A stretch of DNA of 64,000 nt from Oceanobacillus timonensis. GTDB lineage: Bacteria > Bacillota > Bacilli > Bacillales > Amphibacillaceae. Where the stretch lies: assembly GCF_900166635.1 (NCBI RefSeq), contig NZ_LT800497.1, forward strand, positions 1,692,368-1,756,367, given 5' to 3'. The first letter of the stretch is position 1; the number at the start of each line of letters is the position of its first letter. A program made the translations under genes and the position numbers. Positions 44,432 through 54,523 of this stretch are shown here, one piece after another. The notes beneath the pieces were generated by a model. It was not told where the DNA came from, made no database searches, and saw nothing but the letters and a program-made list of their open reading frames with translations.

Positions 44432-46579
44432 ATGAAATGTCAAAACTGTGGCCAAAACGATGCAACCATCAATGCACAAATGCAAATGAATGGACAACGT
44501 ATGGAAGTGCATCTTTGCCAAGAATGCTTACAAGAGATTCAAGGAAATATGATGAATAATGACTTTTTCTCTAATTCTCCATTTGGCAATATGGATCAAT
44601 CATTTGCCAACAACTTTTTCCAAGGTAATGGACAGCAAAGTGGTGCAAGTGCACGCACGAGAACACAACAAAAATCAAACAATGGAAATGGTCTGATTGA
44701 TCAGTTGGCAAAAAATATTACTGATCAGGCACGATCAGGAAAGATTGATCCTGTCATTGGCAGAGATAAAGAAATTAAACGCGTAATTGAAACATTAAAT
44801 AGAAGAAATAAAAACAATCCGGTCTTAATCGGTGAACCAGGTGTTGGTAAAACAGCCATTGCAGAAGGATTGGCTGTGAATATTATCGAAGGAAATGTTC
44901 CAACGAAATTATTGAACAAAGAGATTTATCTGTTGGACGTATCCTCTCTGGTTGCCAATACTGGTGTCCGCGGTCAGTTTGAAGAAAGAATGAATAAGTT
45001 GATTGCTGAACTGCAAGAACGTAATGACGTTATTGTGTTTATTGACGAAATTCATTTACTTGTCGGCGCCGGTACAGCAGAAAGTTCACAAATGGATGCC
45101 GGCAACATCTTAAAACCGGCTCTGGCACGTGGTGACCTGCAAGTTATCGGTGCAACTACCTTAAAAGAATATCGTCAAATTGAAAAAGATGCGGCTTTAG
45201 AAAGACGTCTGCAGCCGATTATCGTCAAAGAACCATCTCTGGAAGATACGGTGAAAATTCTGAACGGCATTAAAGACCGTTATGAAAAATTCCATGAAGT
45301 ACGTTATTCAGATGAAGTTGTTGAGGCGTTTGTTGGTTTATCCAACCGCTATATTCAAGACCGCTTCCTGCCGGATAAAGCGATTGACTTAATGGATGAA
45401 GTTGGTTCCCGCTTGAACTTGGCGAATGCACAAAAAGATTCTGAATCGCTGCAGCAACGTATCGATGAAATTGTTAAACAAAAACAGGAAGCAGCAGAGA
45501 AAGAAGATTATGAGCGTGCTGCCAACCTCCGTTATCAAGAAATTCAGTTGCAAAAACAACTGGATAAAGCAGAAGATGGCGAGAAGGTACTGGATATTGA
45601 TATTTCGGATATTCAATTAATTGTAGAAGAAAAAACAGGTATACCAGTAACCAAAATGCAAAAAGATGAAAAAGAAAAAATGAAAAACTTAGCTGATGAT
45701 CTTCGTGCCAAAGTTATTGGACAAGAAGAAGCAGTAAATAAAGTTGCTAAATCTATCCGCCGCAGCCGTGCCGGATTGAAAGCAAAAGAACGTCCTATTG
45801 GTTCCTTCCTGTTTGTCGGACCTACTGGTGTCGGTAAAACAGAATTAACCAAAGTACTGGCAGAAGAATTATTCGGTACGAGAGATGCGCTGCTACGTCT
45901 GGACATGAGTGAGTATATGGAAAAACACGCGGTGTCCAAAATTATCGGTTCACCACCAGGATATGTCGGACATGAAGAAGCTGGACAGCTGACCGAACGT
46001 GTCCGCAGAAACCCATATTCTATTCTGTTACTGGACGAAATTGAAAAAGCACATCCAGATGTACAGAATATGTTCTTGCAAATTATGGAGGACGGTCTTT
46101 TAACAGACTCTCATGGCAGAAAAGTAAGTTTTAAAGATACAGTTATCATTATGACAAGTAATGCTGGAACTGGTGAGAAAAAAGTAAGTGTCGGCTTTAA
46201 TGCAGAAACACATGAATCAGTCGCTACACTGGAAATGTTGAGTAACTATTTCAAACCAGAATTCCTGAACCGTTTTGATGCGATTGTGAACTTCAATGAG
46301 CTGAAAGAAAATGATTTACTACAAATTGTTTCCTTAATGCTGCATGATTTAGAAGCAACCATGAAAGAAAATCAGATTACGATTACGATTTCTGATGAAG
46401 CAAAAGAACGTCTGGTGGAACTCGGATATGATGCCCGCTTTGGTGCACGTCCATTGCGCCGTGTTATCCAAGATAAAGTAGAGGATCAATTAACCGACTT
46501 GATTCTTGAAGGAGAAGACGTTACAGCAGTTCATGTGGATGTAGATGAAGAAGACATTGTCGTTTCTAATGCATCTTAA
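44432..46579 (+). CDS. clpE: ATP-dependent Clp protease ATP-binding subunit ClpE
   Basis: 715 residues. An N-terminal treble-clef zinc finger (CQNCG ... CQECL, four Cys within residues 3-34) identifies ClpE. Two AAA+ domains follow: D1 with GEPGVGKTA and VIFVDE-like [12 protein letters not shown], and D2 with GPTGVGKTE and [13 protein letters not shown]; a UVR-like coiled coil (about residues 335-370, [15 protein letters not shown]) lies between them. ClpE unfolds proteins for ClpP after heat shock. GGAGG precedes the ATG. It is a monocistronic unit under two CtsR operators, ended by a hairpin at 46629-46668. Confidence 0.95.
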   Translation: MKCQNCGQNDATINAQMQMNGQRMEVHLCQECLQEIQGNMMNNDFFSNSPFGNMDQSFANNFFQGNGQQSGASARTRTQQKSNNGNGLIDQLAKNITDQARSGKIDPVIGRDKEIKRVIETLNRRNKNNPVLIGEPGVGKTAIAEGLAVNIIEGNVPTKLLNKEIYLLDVSSLVANTGVRGQFEERMNKLIAELQERNDVIVFIDEIHLLVGAGTAESSQMDAGNILKPALARGDLQVIGATTLKEYRQIEKDAALERRLQPIIVKEPSLEDTVKILNGIKDRYEKFHEVRYSDEVVEAFVGLSNRYIQDRFLPDKAIDLMDEVGSRLNLANAQKDSESLQQRIDEIVKQKQEAAEKEDYERAANLRYQEIQLQKQLDKAEDGEKVLDIDISDIQLIVEEKTGIPVTKMQKDEKEKMKNLADDLRAKVIGQEEAVNKVAKSIRRSRAGLKAKERPIGSFLFVGPTGVGKTELTKVLAEELFGTRDALLRLDMSEYMEKHAVSKIIGSPPGYVGHEEAGQLTERVRRNPYSILLLDEIEKAHPDVQNMFLQIMEDGLLTDSHGRKVSFKDTVIIMTSNAGTGEKKVSVGFNAETHESVATLEMLSNYFKPEFLNRFDAIVNFNELKENDLLQIVSLMLHDLEATMKENQITITISDEAKERLVELGYDARFGARPLRRVIQDKVEDQLTDLILEGEDVTAVHVDVDEEDIVVSNAS

Positions 46580-46628
46580 TAGAGAGTAAAGTCATTGCGT
46601 AAGGCATTTCAAATAAAGGTAAGCATAC

Positions 46629-46668
46629 AAAGATCAGTTGACCAATAAATGGTTAGCTGATCTTTTTT
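46629..46668 (+). terminator. Terminator of clpE
   Basis: AAAGATCAG...ACC / GGT...CTGATCTTT stem followed by a T-run. Confidence 0.85.
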
Positions 46669-46698
46669 TATGTCCAAATAAAGTAATAACCAAATTTT

Positions 46699-46754
46699 GT
46701 ATAGGAAAAGTATAGAATTTGAATGAATAGCTCTGATTTATAGGCGGGTATAAT
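46699..46754 (+). promoter_or_regulatory. Candidate regulator site and promoter upstream of kinase 1
   Basis: Direct repeat GTATAG-GAAAA-GTATAG (46699-46704 and 46710-46715, 11-bp period) lies 33 bp upstream of a TATAAT box (46749-46754) with no good -35. The same repeat occurs before the response regulator gene at 50156-50172. Confidence 0.6.
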
Positions 46755-46848
46755 CGGATTAGGTCTTCTGGGGAAAAGTGAATCTTTGTAACAAAATGAA
46801 ATTCCAGGATATGCAATTTAAAAAATGATGTTAGAAAAGATGATAGCG

Positions 46849-49800
46849 ATGAAAAATAATTACGTGAAGCTGGGACTGATTTTGCTGCTTGTTTTCGCCT
46901 GTTTATCAGCTTTTCGGCTTATTTGGATGGACGTTTTTCAGAGTAGTACTCCTTTGGATATTGAAGAGGGAGAGCTTGATTTACGAGATTGGGATACAGT
47001 TGAAAAAGAAACTTTGCTATTGGACGGGGAATGGAATTTCTATCCATTCGCTTTTTTAATGGATGAAAATGAAACAGCACCAGTACCTGAAGAAACTGTT
47101 AAAGTCCCCGATGGCTGGAATAATATCTTGGGTTCTTCTACTGGTTATGGAACTTACCGTCTACAAATCAACGTTCCTTCAGGTCAAGACAGGAATTATC
47201 AATTATACATACCGAGTATCCGCAGTGCTTCTGACATCTATATCAATGGGGAGCAGCTGTCTTCATCAGGAAAAATTGCTGCTGAGAAAGAAGGTTTTAT
47301 AGCTGAAAATTCTCCGCAAAGTGTTGTTTTTACAGCAAATGAAGAAGGCGTTATAGATATTGTGATTCAAGCTGCCAATTATAAAGATATACGAAGTTTT
47401 AACAGTGGTATTATTCGTTCCATTCGTTTTGGAACAGAAGAGGCGTTGACTAATGAAGTGCAGTTTTCTATTTATATGCAGATTGCGATGGTCATCGTTC
47501 TTCTTATTCATTCCAGATATGCGTTCATCCTGTATTTGATTGGAAATCAAGATAAGCGGTTACTCTTTTTTTCTTTATTAACTTTTATTTATGCGGTTCT
47601 ATTTCTTCTTAGTGGAAAAGAAAAATTATTGCATGCCTTTTTCTATACGCAAAATGACTGGGGAATCCGATTTTTTGTAGCATTGGTATTGATAGAGTGT
47701 TATATTTTTCTGCAATGTACCAATCATCAAAAACTTCCTTATTGGAATAAAATATTCCCATATTTTCAATGGGGCGTATTTGGACTAGCCGCGGTAACAT
47801 TGTTTCTGCCGCTGACCTTATCGCAAATGATTGTCTTGTTACCTGCCTATCTTATCGCAGGTTGTGGCCTTGTTGGTATCGGTGTGTTGACGATGATACG
47901 ATCGTATAAGCAATCAGGAAACAGGAGTTTATTTTTAATCATATCCTGTGCTGCTGTTATTCATCAATTGATATGGGCATTGATATGGAGAGGAACCGGA
48001 GAATATATGCCGCATTATCCATTTGATTTGATTGTTGCCATCGTGTGTTTTATGGTGGTTTGGTTCAAAGGTTACTTTCGCGTACATGAGGAGACGAAAG
48101 AACTGGCCGCGACATTACAGCGGATGAATCAGGAAAAAGATCAATTTTTAGCAAATACCTCTCATGAATTCCGTAATCCATTGAACAGTATTTTATTACT
48201 TTCCAAAGCTGTGCGAGACAGGGAAGAAACAGCGATAACGGAACAAAGCAGGAATGATTTAAACACGGTTTTGAATGTAGGCAATCGAATGAACCTCCTG
48301 CTGACGGATTTATTGGAAGAGCGGCAATTGCAACAGGGGCAGCCAAGACTTGATAAACAGGTTATCAAATTGGAACCGATTGTTACAGGGGTAATAGACT
48401 TACTGCAATTTTCATCTAACGTGAAGAAGGTGCAAATTATCAATCGTATTTCTAAAACATTTCCTCCTGTATATGCTGATGAGAATCGGCTCACGCAAAT
48501 TTTATTTAATTTAATTAAGAATGCTATCAAATTTACGGATCAAGGGAATATTACTATTTCTGCAACAGTAAACGGCGATATAGCGGAAATTCATGTTACT
48601 GACACAGGGATTGGTATTAGCCGGGAAATGCAGAAACGGTTATTTCTTCCCTATGAACAAGAAGAAACGCCAGAAGGGATGACGCGGGAAGGCGGTTTTG
48701 GATTGGGATTAAGTATTACAAAACAGCTGGTAGAACTTCATGGCGGAACCATCCGGGTTGCCTCTGTAAAAGGAGAGAAAACAACTTTTACTTTTACGTT
48801 GGAATTAGCATTCACGCAAGAAGAATCAATACCCCTCTCTGGAGAGAATAAACGAACTATCAAAGTGAATGAGGAAACAGAACAAATGGAAACGCCGCCT
48901 CCTTTGCAACATGATGAAAAACCATCTATTTTGGCAGTAGATGATGATCCTGCCAGTTTATTGGCTTTACAAGCGGTTCTGCCGGATGATCTATATCATC
49001 TGGTGCTTGTATCCAGTCCTGATCAGGCATTGAAAGAATTGGAAAAGGGAGAATGGGATATGGTCATTTCGGATATAATGATGCCAAAAATATCCGGATA
49101 CAAGCTAACCAGAACGATTCGGGAAAGTTATTCTCTAACAGAACTTCCTATCCTGCTGCTGACAGGTGGGAATTCGGATATCCAAGCTGCTTTTGCAGCA
49201 GGCGCAAATGATTATATAACCAAACCGGTAGAGGCAACAGAGCTGAAAACCCGTCTGAATTCGTTGATTACGCTGAAACGGGTTGCTGAGCAGCAGCTAC
49301 AATTGGAAACAATGTGGCTGCAAGCACAAATACAGCCGCACTTCTTATTTAATACATTAAATGCAATTAGAGCATTGAGCGAATGGGATCTGGAGGAGAT
49401 GAGAAAGTTGCTGGATGAATTCGGAAATTTATTACGCAGTAAATTTCAGTTCCAGCAAATGCATTTGTTGATTCCTTTAGAAGAAGAATTACGTCTCGTT
49501 CACTCCTATCTATATATTGAACAAGTTCGTTTTGGAGAAGCGCTGCAGGTGAAATGGGATTTGGAAAATGCAGTGCAACACGGTATTAGGCAAGGAAAAG
49601 GGAAAGGGACAGTAAGCATCCGTTTGAAAAGAGAAGCAGCTAACCACAAAGCAATGATTACGGTAGAAGATGATGGAACAGGAATGGAAGAAGAAGAGAT
49701 CACAGCCATTTTTAAAGGGGAATCGAACAGTGAATCAGGTGTAGGCATTATAAACTTGGAAAAAAGGTTGCACCGGCATTATGGAAAAGGGTTAACAATA

Positions 49801-49857
49801 GACAGTGCACCTGGACAGGGGACAAAGGTATCTTTTGAAATCGATACAGCTGATTAG
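46849..49857 (+). CDS. Hybrid sensor kinase 1 (7TMR-DISM, HisKA, receiver, LytS-like module)
   Basis: 1002 residues. Order: one N-terminal membrane segment; an extracellular beta-sandwich domain (about 45-195); seven membrane segments (7TMR-DISM type, about 205-400); a HisKA domain with His near 439 (SHEFRNPLNS) and an ATPase domain (N-box NLIKNAIKF, DTGIGIS, GFGLGLS); a receiver with Asp near 741 (VISDIMMPK); then a LytS-type module (QIQPHFLFNTLN, His near 830) and a second ATPase domain. The second ATPase domain lacks 17 residues before NAVQHG that the paralogue has, so it may be inactive. The ATG at 46849 is chosen by alignment with the paralogue; 46825 is possible. Confidence 0.88.
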   Translation: MKNNYVKLGLILLLVFACLSAFRLIWMDVFQSSTPLDIEEGELDLRDWDTVEKETLLLDGEWNFYPFAFLMDENETAPVPEETVKVPDGWNNILGSSTGYGTYRLQINVPSGQDRNYQLYIPSIRSASDIYINGEQLSSSGKIAAEKEGFIAENSPQSVVFTANEEGVIDIVIQAANYKDIRSFNSGIIRSIRFGTEEALTNEVQFSIYMQIAMVIVLLIHSRYAFILYLIGNQDKRLLFFSLLTFIYAVLFLLSGKEKLLHAFFYTQNDWGIRFFVALVLIECYIFLQCTNHQKLPYWNKIFPYFQWGVFGLAAVTLFLPLTLSQMIVLLPAYLIAGCGLVGIGVLTMIRSYKQSGNRSLFLIISCAAVIHQLIWALIWRGTGEYMPHYPFDLIVAIVCFMVVWFKGYFRVHEETKELAATLQRMNQEKDQFLANTSHEFRNPLNSILLLSKAVRDREETAITEQSRNDLNTVLNVGNRMNLLLTDLLEERQLQQGQPRLDKQVIKLEPIVTGVIDLLQFSSNVKKVQIINRISKTFPPVYADENRLTQILFNLIKNAIKFTDQGNITISATVNGDIAEIHVTDTGIGISREMQKRLFLPYEQEETPEGMTREGGFGLGLSITKQLVELHGGTIRVASVKGEKTTFTFTLELAFTQEESIPLSGENKRTIKVNEETEQMETPPPLQHDEKPSILAVDDDPASLLALQAVLPDDLYHLVLVSSPDQALKELEKGEWDMVISDIMMPKISGYKLTRTIRESYSLTELPILLLTGGNSDIQAAFAAGANDYITKPVEATELKTRLNSLITLKRVAEQQLQLETMWLQAQIQPHFLFNTLNAIRALSEWDLEEMRKLLDEFGNLLRSKFQFQQMHLLIPLEEELRLVHSYLYIEQVRFGEALQVKWDLENAVQHGIRQGKGKGTVSIRLKREAANHKAMITVEDDGTGMEEEEITAIFKGESNSESGVGIINLEKRLHRHYGKGLTIDSAPGQGTKVSFEIDTAD

Positions 49858-49891
49858 TAAATAATTGATTATATGAGAAAAACCAAATAAA

Positions 49892-49935
49892 ACTTCATTC
49901 TGCAGGGAGATGATCTTTTTTCTGTAGAATGAAGT
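49892..49935 (+). terminator. Terminator of kinase 1
   Basis: ACTTCATTCTGCAG / CTGTAGAATGAAGT stem, 16-base loop, followed by GTTATTTTT. It separates kinase 1 from the regulator-kinase 2 unit. Confidence 0.85.
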
Positions 49936-50264
49936 GTTATTTTTAAGTCATTTTTTCCGGTTTTGAAAGAGATGAGAGCAGGAATAAAAAGAGCATTTAT
50001 TCCATTAAAAACCAATAAAAAAGTTCTATAGATGACAGTTATTTTTAATATAGTATGATATGATTAAAAAAACAGAAAATTTTATCATGGATAATAAATT
50101 AGGCGATGTGTGTGAAAAGTAACTGGAAATGTGAATTGTAAAGCTGCTGTTTCATGTATAGAAATTGTATAGAAAAAGAGGAATAGATGTTATTTTGTAG
50201 CATGTATCTTTGGATTATAATAAAAGTTTGGAACACAGACAAGAGATAATCAGGAGGAGATTCA
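49936..50264 (+). promoter_or_regulatory. Control region of the response regulator-kinase 2 operon
   Basis: The direct repeat GTATAG-AAATT-GTATAG (50156-50161 and 50167-50172) lies 43 bp upstream of TATAAT (50216-50221); the -35 region is weak (TTTTGT at 50193). This suggests an activator-dependent promoter. GGAGGAG lies before the ATG at 50265. No ORF with a ribosome binding site is seen in the rest of the 407-bp gap between kinase 1 and the regulator gene. Confidence 0.6.
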
Positions 50265-51266
50265 ATGCTTCGTATAGCAATTATAGACGATGAACATTTA
50301 GCATTACAATATTTGAATTTACTGTTACGTAAACTAGAAGGTGTACATGTCACCGGGAAATATGTAGAGGCTGATGATTTAATCCACCATATCCAGGCCG
50401 AACACGTAGATGCTGTATTTATAGATATACATATGCCTGCAATTAAAGGAACAGATCTGGCGGAACAGCTGTTAAATATTCAACCTTCTTTACAAATTGG
50501 TTTTATTACGGCCTATGATGAATATGCGGTGAAAGCTTTTGAATTAAATGCAGTGGATTATATTCTGAAGCCTGTAAAACAGGAGCGTTTAGCTGTAACG
50601 GTACAGCGGATAATGGAAAGAAAGACGATGGATCAGCACACTGCAACAGGGGAATCGACCACCGTTATTAAGGACTTGGGAGCTTTACAGATATATCAGG
50701 ATAATAAGCGGGCAGATGTGAAATGGCGTACGTCCAAAGCAAAAGAATTATTTGCCTACTTTATTTACAACCATGAAAATACCATTTTAAAAAGCGATTT
50801 GATCGAATTGCTGTGGAGCAATCTCTCGTGGGAAAAGGCAAATGCCCAGTTGTATACAGCTGTTTACCAAATTAGAAAGGTTATGGAGCAACAAGATATT
50901 CCTATTAAAATCGTCAGCCAAAAAGAATTTTACCAAATTGATATGGATCGTAGTATACATATTCAATCGCGCGAGTTTAAACTTGCCGCTTATGATTTAT
51001 TAAAAAGAAAAACGATACATGCAGAACAGTATTTCACTGTACTGGAGGCGTATCAAGACGAGTACTTAGCCGGATTAGATTACTTTTGGGCTGTTAATGA
51101 GAGAAAAATCCTGAAAGATGTATGGCTGGAGCTTATCATTCGATTGGCAGATTATTTGCATCGTTATGAGAAAACATCATCCTATAATATATCAAAATTA
51201 GAAAGTTTAACTGATTTTGATACCGAAGCGGCAGAAATCGTGAAAGAAAAAAACTGGATTCACTGA
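50265..51266 (+). CDS. Response regulator with OmpR-type DNA-binding and SARP-like (BTAD) output
   Basis: 333 residues. The receiver domain (about 1-120) has the acidic pair IIDDEH, the phosphoacceptor Asp near 53 (VFIDIHMP), Thr in FITAYDE and Lys in YILKPVK. A winged-helix domain follows (about 145-230: TSKAKELFAYFIYNHENTI, LYTAVYQIRKVME) and then a helical bacterial transcriptional activation domain. This is the architecture of SARP-type regulators fused to a receiver (COG3947). It is flanked by the two kinases; kinase 2 starts 27 bp downstream, so they are co-transcribed. It probably binds the GTATAG direct repeats. Confidence 0.88.
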   Translation: MLRIAIIDDEHLALQYLNLLLRKLEGVHVTGKYVEADDLIHHIQAEHVDAVFIDIHMPAIKGTDLAEQLLNIQPSLQIGFITAYDEYAVKAFELNAVDYILKPVKQERLAVTVQRIMERKTMDQHTATGESTTVIKDLGALQIYQDNKRADVKWRTSKAKELFAYFIYNHENTILKSDLIELLWSNLSWEKANAQLYTAVYQIRKVMEQQDIPIKIVSQKEFYQIDMDRSIHIQSREFKLAAYDLLKRKTIHAEQYFTVLEAYQDEYLAGLDYFWAVNERKILKDVWLELIIRLADYLHRYEKTSSYNISKLESLTDFDTEAAEIVKEKNWIH

Positions 51267-51293
51267 TGTCTTTTAAAAGAAGAGTTGATATAA

Positions 51294-54200
51294 ATGAAGC
51301 GAGATTATATCCGAACGGGAATTTTTGTGATTCTCTGTATTATCAGTTTGTCTGTTTTGCGATTGATCTGGGTAGGTATATTTCAAGAAAATATAACTCC
51401 TGCTATTGAAGATGGAAAGCTTGATTTAAGTTCACGGGAAATAAAAGATAGAAAAACGCTGGTACTGGATGGAGAATGGGATTTTTACCCGTCGAGGTTT
51501 TTAATGCGGGAAGATGAATTACCTGCAGAAACACCAGAAGCGATCCAAGTTCCACATGGATGGGAGAATAATCTTGGTTCTCCTTTTGGTTACGGTACTT
51601 ATCGACTGCAAATGAAGGTGAATCCGGATGATAATCAGAACTTTAAATTATATATACCAAATATCCGTACATCTTCTGAAGTCTATGTGAATGGCCGCAA
51701 AGTAGCAGAGACTGGCCGGCCTGCTGAAACAGAAATGGCCTATGTTGCGGATATTATGCCTAAGACAGTAACTTTTACAGCCGATGAAGAAGGAAACATC
51801 GATCTGATGATTCAAGTTGCAAATTATATAGATAGCAGAGATGGAGGTATTTATCTCTCGCTTCGGTTAGGAACAGATGCAGCAATTACAAGAGAAGTTC
51901 AGCTTACCAATTATTCTCAAGTTGTCATTGCGGCTATTCTGTTGATGCATACTTTATACACATTGATTATTTATTTTATAGGGGGAAGAGATAAAAAGGT
52001 TCTTTCTTTCTCGTTGTTAACCTTCAGTTTATTTTCCGGTTTTTTGTTTTATACTGGTGAAAAGTTACTGCAGCAATTTATTAATATAGGTTATGAATTA
52101 GAATTTTGGATGATACATACGGTGTATTTAGTCATTTTTTATGCACTGATTCAATGTATCGATCATCAAAAACTGCCTTATTGGAATAAAATCTTTCCAT
52201 TTTTTAAATGGGCAATGGCTGCATTAGCTGTGTTAACTATCTTTTTATCGATGCCGCAAATTTTGGCACTTCGTCCTGTATATAATATATTTGCTCTTAT
52301 TACGGTGGTTGTTACCAGTGTGTCGATTATTCTGATGTATAAAGATAAACCGAAAGCGAGAAACCTTATGCTGCTTGGCTTTATTGCCATTTCCAACCAT
52401 GGAATATGGAATTTTATATGGTCAGGAAAAAGTGTTTATCTTACTTTTTACCCTTTCGATATGATAATTGCTGTTACTTGTTATACGATTGTCTGGTTCC
52501 AGGGATATTTTCAAAAGTATAGAGAAACAAAGGCACTAGCGGAAAGATTGAAAAAAGTGAATGAAGAAAAAGACCAGTTTTTAGCAAATACATCTCATGA
52601 ATTCCGTAATCCGTTAAATAGTATATTGTTGCTGTCGGAGGCGGTACGAGACAGAGAAGAAACAACATTATCTAAACAGAGTATGGCGGAATTAAACACT
52701 GTCTTAAATGTAGGACAGCAGATGAACCTGTTGTTGACAGACTTATTGGAGACCAGAAACTTACAGATTAATAAACCGAGATTAAATAAACAGGTGGTTA
52801 CATTGGAGCCGATTGTCACAGGGATTATCGATGCATTGCGTTTTTCATCTGACGTAAAGAATCTGTCCATTGTCCAGCTGATTCCCGGAGATTTTCCACC
52901 TGTGTATGCTGATGAAAATCGAGTGAAACAGATTATGTTTAATCTCATAGAAAACGCGATTAAGTATACCATGCAAGGATCCATTACCATCTTGGCTTCT
53001 GTTAAAGAACAGAACGCAGAAATTCATGTGACCGATACAGGCATTGGGATTAGCAGGGATTTGCAGAAGAGGATATTTCAGCCTTATGAACAAGGACATC
53101 CGGAAAATGAAATGTCTGAAGGTGGTTTAGGATTAGGATTAAATATAACCAAAAAGTTAGTAGAACTGCATGGCGGAACCATTTGGGTTTTTTCTGAAAA
53201 AGGAGAAAGGACAACCTTTACATTCACGTTAGCATTGGCATCACAAGAAGCGATGGAATCGTCTTCTGAAACCCAAATTGAAAAGGCTGCCAAGAAGAAA
53301 GACAGGGAACCCATAGAACAGCCAGCCTGGAAAAATGAGCAGGCACCATCTATCTTAATCGTCGATGATAGCCCAGCGAGTTTATTGGCGTTAAAGGCTA
53401 TTATTTCCAATGATATGTATAACCTGGTCTTTCTTTCTTGTTCCAAACAAGCGGTAGAGGAACTGAAGAAACGGGATTGGGGTATGGTTATCTCGGATAT
53501 TATGATGCCGGAAATATCAGGATATGAACTTACCAGGATTATTCGGGAACGTTATTCCCTGACAGAATTGCCTGTGCTACTTCTTACTGGTGGAACGACG
53601 GATATACAGGCAGCTTTTTTAGCTGGCGCAAATGACTATATTGCCAAACCTGTTGAGCCGGTGGAGTTGAAAGCACGGATGGATTCTTTGATAACACTGA
53701 AGCGTGTTTCCGAACAACAGGTGCAGCTGGAGACTTCCTGGCTGCAGGCACAGATTCAGCCGCATTTTTTATTTAATACATTAAATTCCATCATGGCATT
53801 AAGTGAATTGGATGTAGAAAGAATGAGAAAGCTTCTGAATGAATTCAGTAATTTGCTAAGAAGTAAATTTCAATTTCAGCATATGAAAGAACTGATCCCT
53901 CTGGAAGAAGAATTAAATATTGTCCGTTCGTATCTGTATATTGAGCAGGTCCGTTTTGGAGAAGCTTTACAGGTAGCGTGGAACCTGGAGGAAGAACGAG
54001 GTATATATGTCCCGTTTTTATCCATTCAGCCGCTGGTAGAAAATGCGGTACAGCATGGGATCCGGAATAATAAAGGGAGAGGAACAGTTACCATTACCTG
54101 TAAAAAAGATATTACCCGTTCTAGAGCAATTATCACGGTGGAAGATGATGGAACAGGAATAGAAGAAACAGACATTCCAGCTATTTTAAAAGGAGAATCA

Positions 54201-54338
54201 AATAGCAAATCGGGAGTCGGCATTTTGAATGTGGATAAACGATTACAACAGCATTTTGGAAGAGGATTACAGATTGTCCGTTCGCCGGGCCAGGGAACAA
54301 AAGTGTTTTTTGAGGTGGATTTGCCTTCAACGGAATAA
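51294..54338 (+). CDS. Hybrid sensor kinase 2 (paralogue of kinase 1)
   Basis: 1014 residues with the same domain order as kinase 1: N-terminal membrane segment; extracellular sandwich (LDGEWDFYPS, GYGTYRLQMKV, LYIPNIRTSSEVYVNG); seven membrane segments; HisKA with His near 435 (SHEFRNPLNS); ATPase domain; receiver with Asp near 735 (VISDIMMPE); LytS-type module with His near 822 (QIQPHFLFNTLN); and an intact second ATPase domain (IQPLVENAVQHG, VEDDGTG, GVGILNVDKRL). The extracellular domain resembles carbohydrate-binding folds; the ligand is unknown. The ribosome binding site is weak (AGAAGAG). A terminator follows at 54376-54417. Confidence 0.9.
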   Translation: MKRDYIRTGIFVILCIISLSVLRLIWVGIFQENITPAIEDGKLDLSSREIKDRKTLVLDGEWDFYPSRFLMREDELPAETPEAIQVPHGWENNLGSPFGYGTYRLQMKVNPDDNQNFKLYIPNIRTSSEVYVNGRKVAETGRPAETEMAYVADIMPKTVTFTADEEGNIDLMIQVANYIDSRDGGIYLSLRLGTDAAITREVQLTNYSQVVIAAILLMHTLYTLIIYFIGGRDKKVLSFSLLTFSLFSGFLFYTGEKLLQQFINIGYELEFWMIHTVYLVIFYALIQCIDHQKLPYWNKIFPFFKWAMAALAVLTIFLSMPQILALRPVYNIFALITVVVTSVSIILMYKDKPKARNLMLLGFIAISNHGIWNFIWSGKSVYLTFYPFDMIIAVTCYTIVWFQGYFQKYRETKALAERLKKVNEEKDQFLANTSHEFRNPLNSILLLSEAVRDREETTLSKQSMAELNTVLNVGQQMNLLLTDLLETRNLQINKPRLNKQVVTLEPIVTGIIDALRFSSDVKNLSIVQLIPGDFPPVYADENRVKQIMFNLIENAIKYTMQGSITILASVKEQNAEIHVTDTGIGISRDLQKRIFQPYEQGHPENEMSEGGLGLGLNITKKLVELHGGTIWVFSEKGERTTFTFTLALASQEAMESSSETQIEKAAKKKDREPIEQPAWKNEQAPSILIVDDSPASLLALKAIISNDMYNLVFLSCSKQAVEELKKRDWGMVISDIMMPEISGYELTRIIRERYSLTELPVLLLTGGTTDIQAAFLAGANDYIAKPVEPVELKARMDSLITLKRVSEQQVQLETSWLQAQIQPHFLFNTLNSIMALSELDVERMRKLLNEFSNLLRSKFQFQHMKELIPLEEELNIVRSYLYIEQVRFGEALQVAWNLEEERGIYVPFLSIQPLVENAVQHGIRNNKGRGTVTITCKKDITRSRAIITVEDDGTGIEETDIPAILKGESNSKSGVGILNVDKRLQQHFGRGLQIVRSPGQGTKVFFEVDLPSTE

Positions 54339-54375
54339 GATATACATCCAATCTTTAGATAGAACAGATGTGATG

Positions 54376-54417
54376 AAAAAGAGGTTATTACCGAATCAAG
54401 GTAATAGCCTCTTTTTA
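54376..54417 (+). terminator. Terminator of the regulator-kinase 2 operon
   Basis: Perfect stem AAAAAGAGGTTATTACC / GGTAATAGCCTCTTTTT (one mismatch) with a short loop and T-run. Confidence 0.9.
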
Positions 54418-54523
54418 CGTTTGAAAAGATAAACCACTTTTCAACAATTACCAATCACCTTTTCTCATATCGTATTGCCTTTTCGCTCACACTAATGAAA
54501 AAAGAAGGGAAGGACATTGAAAT

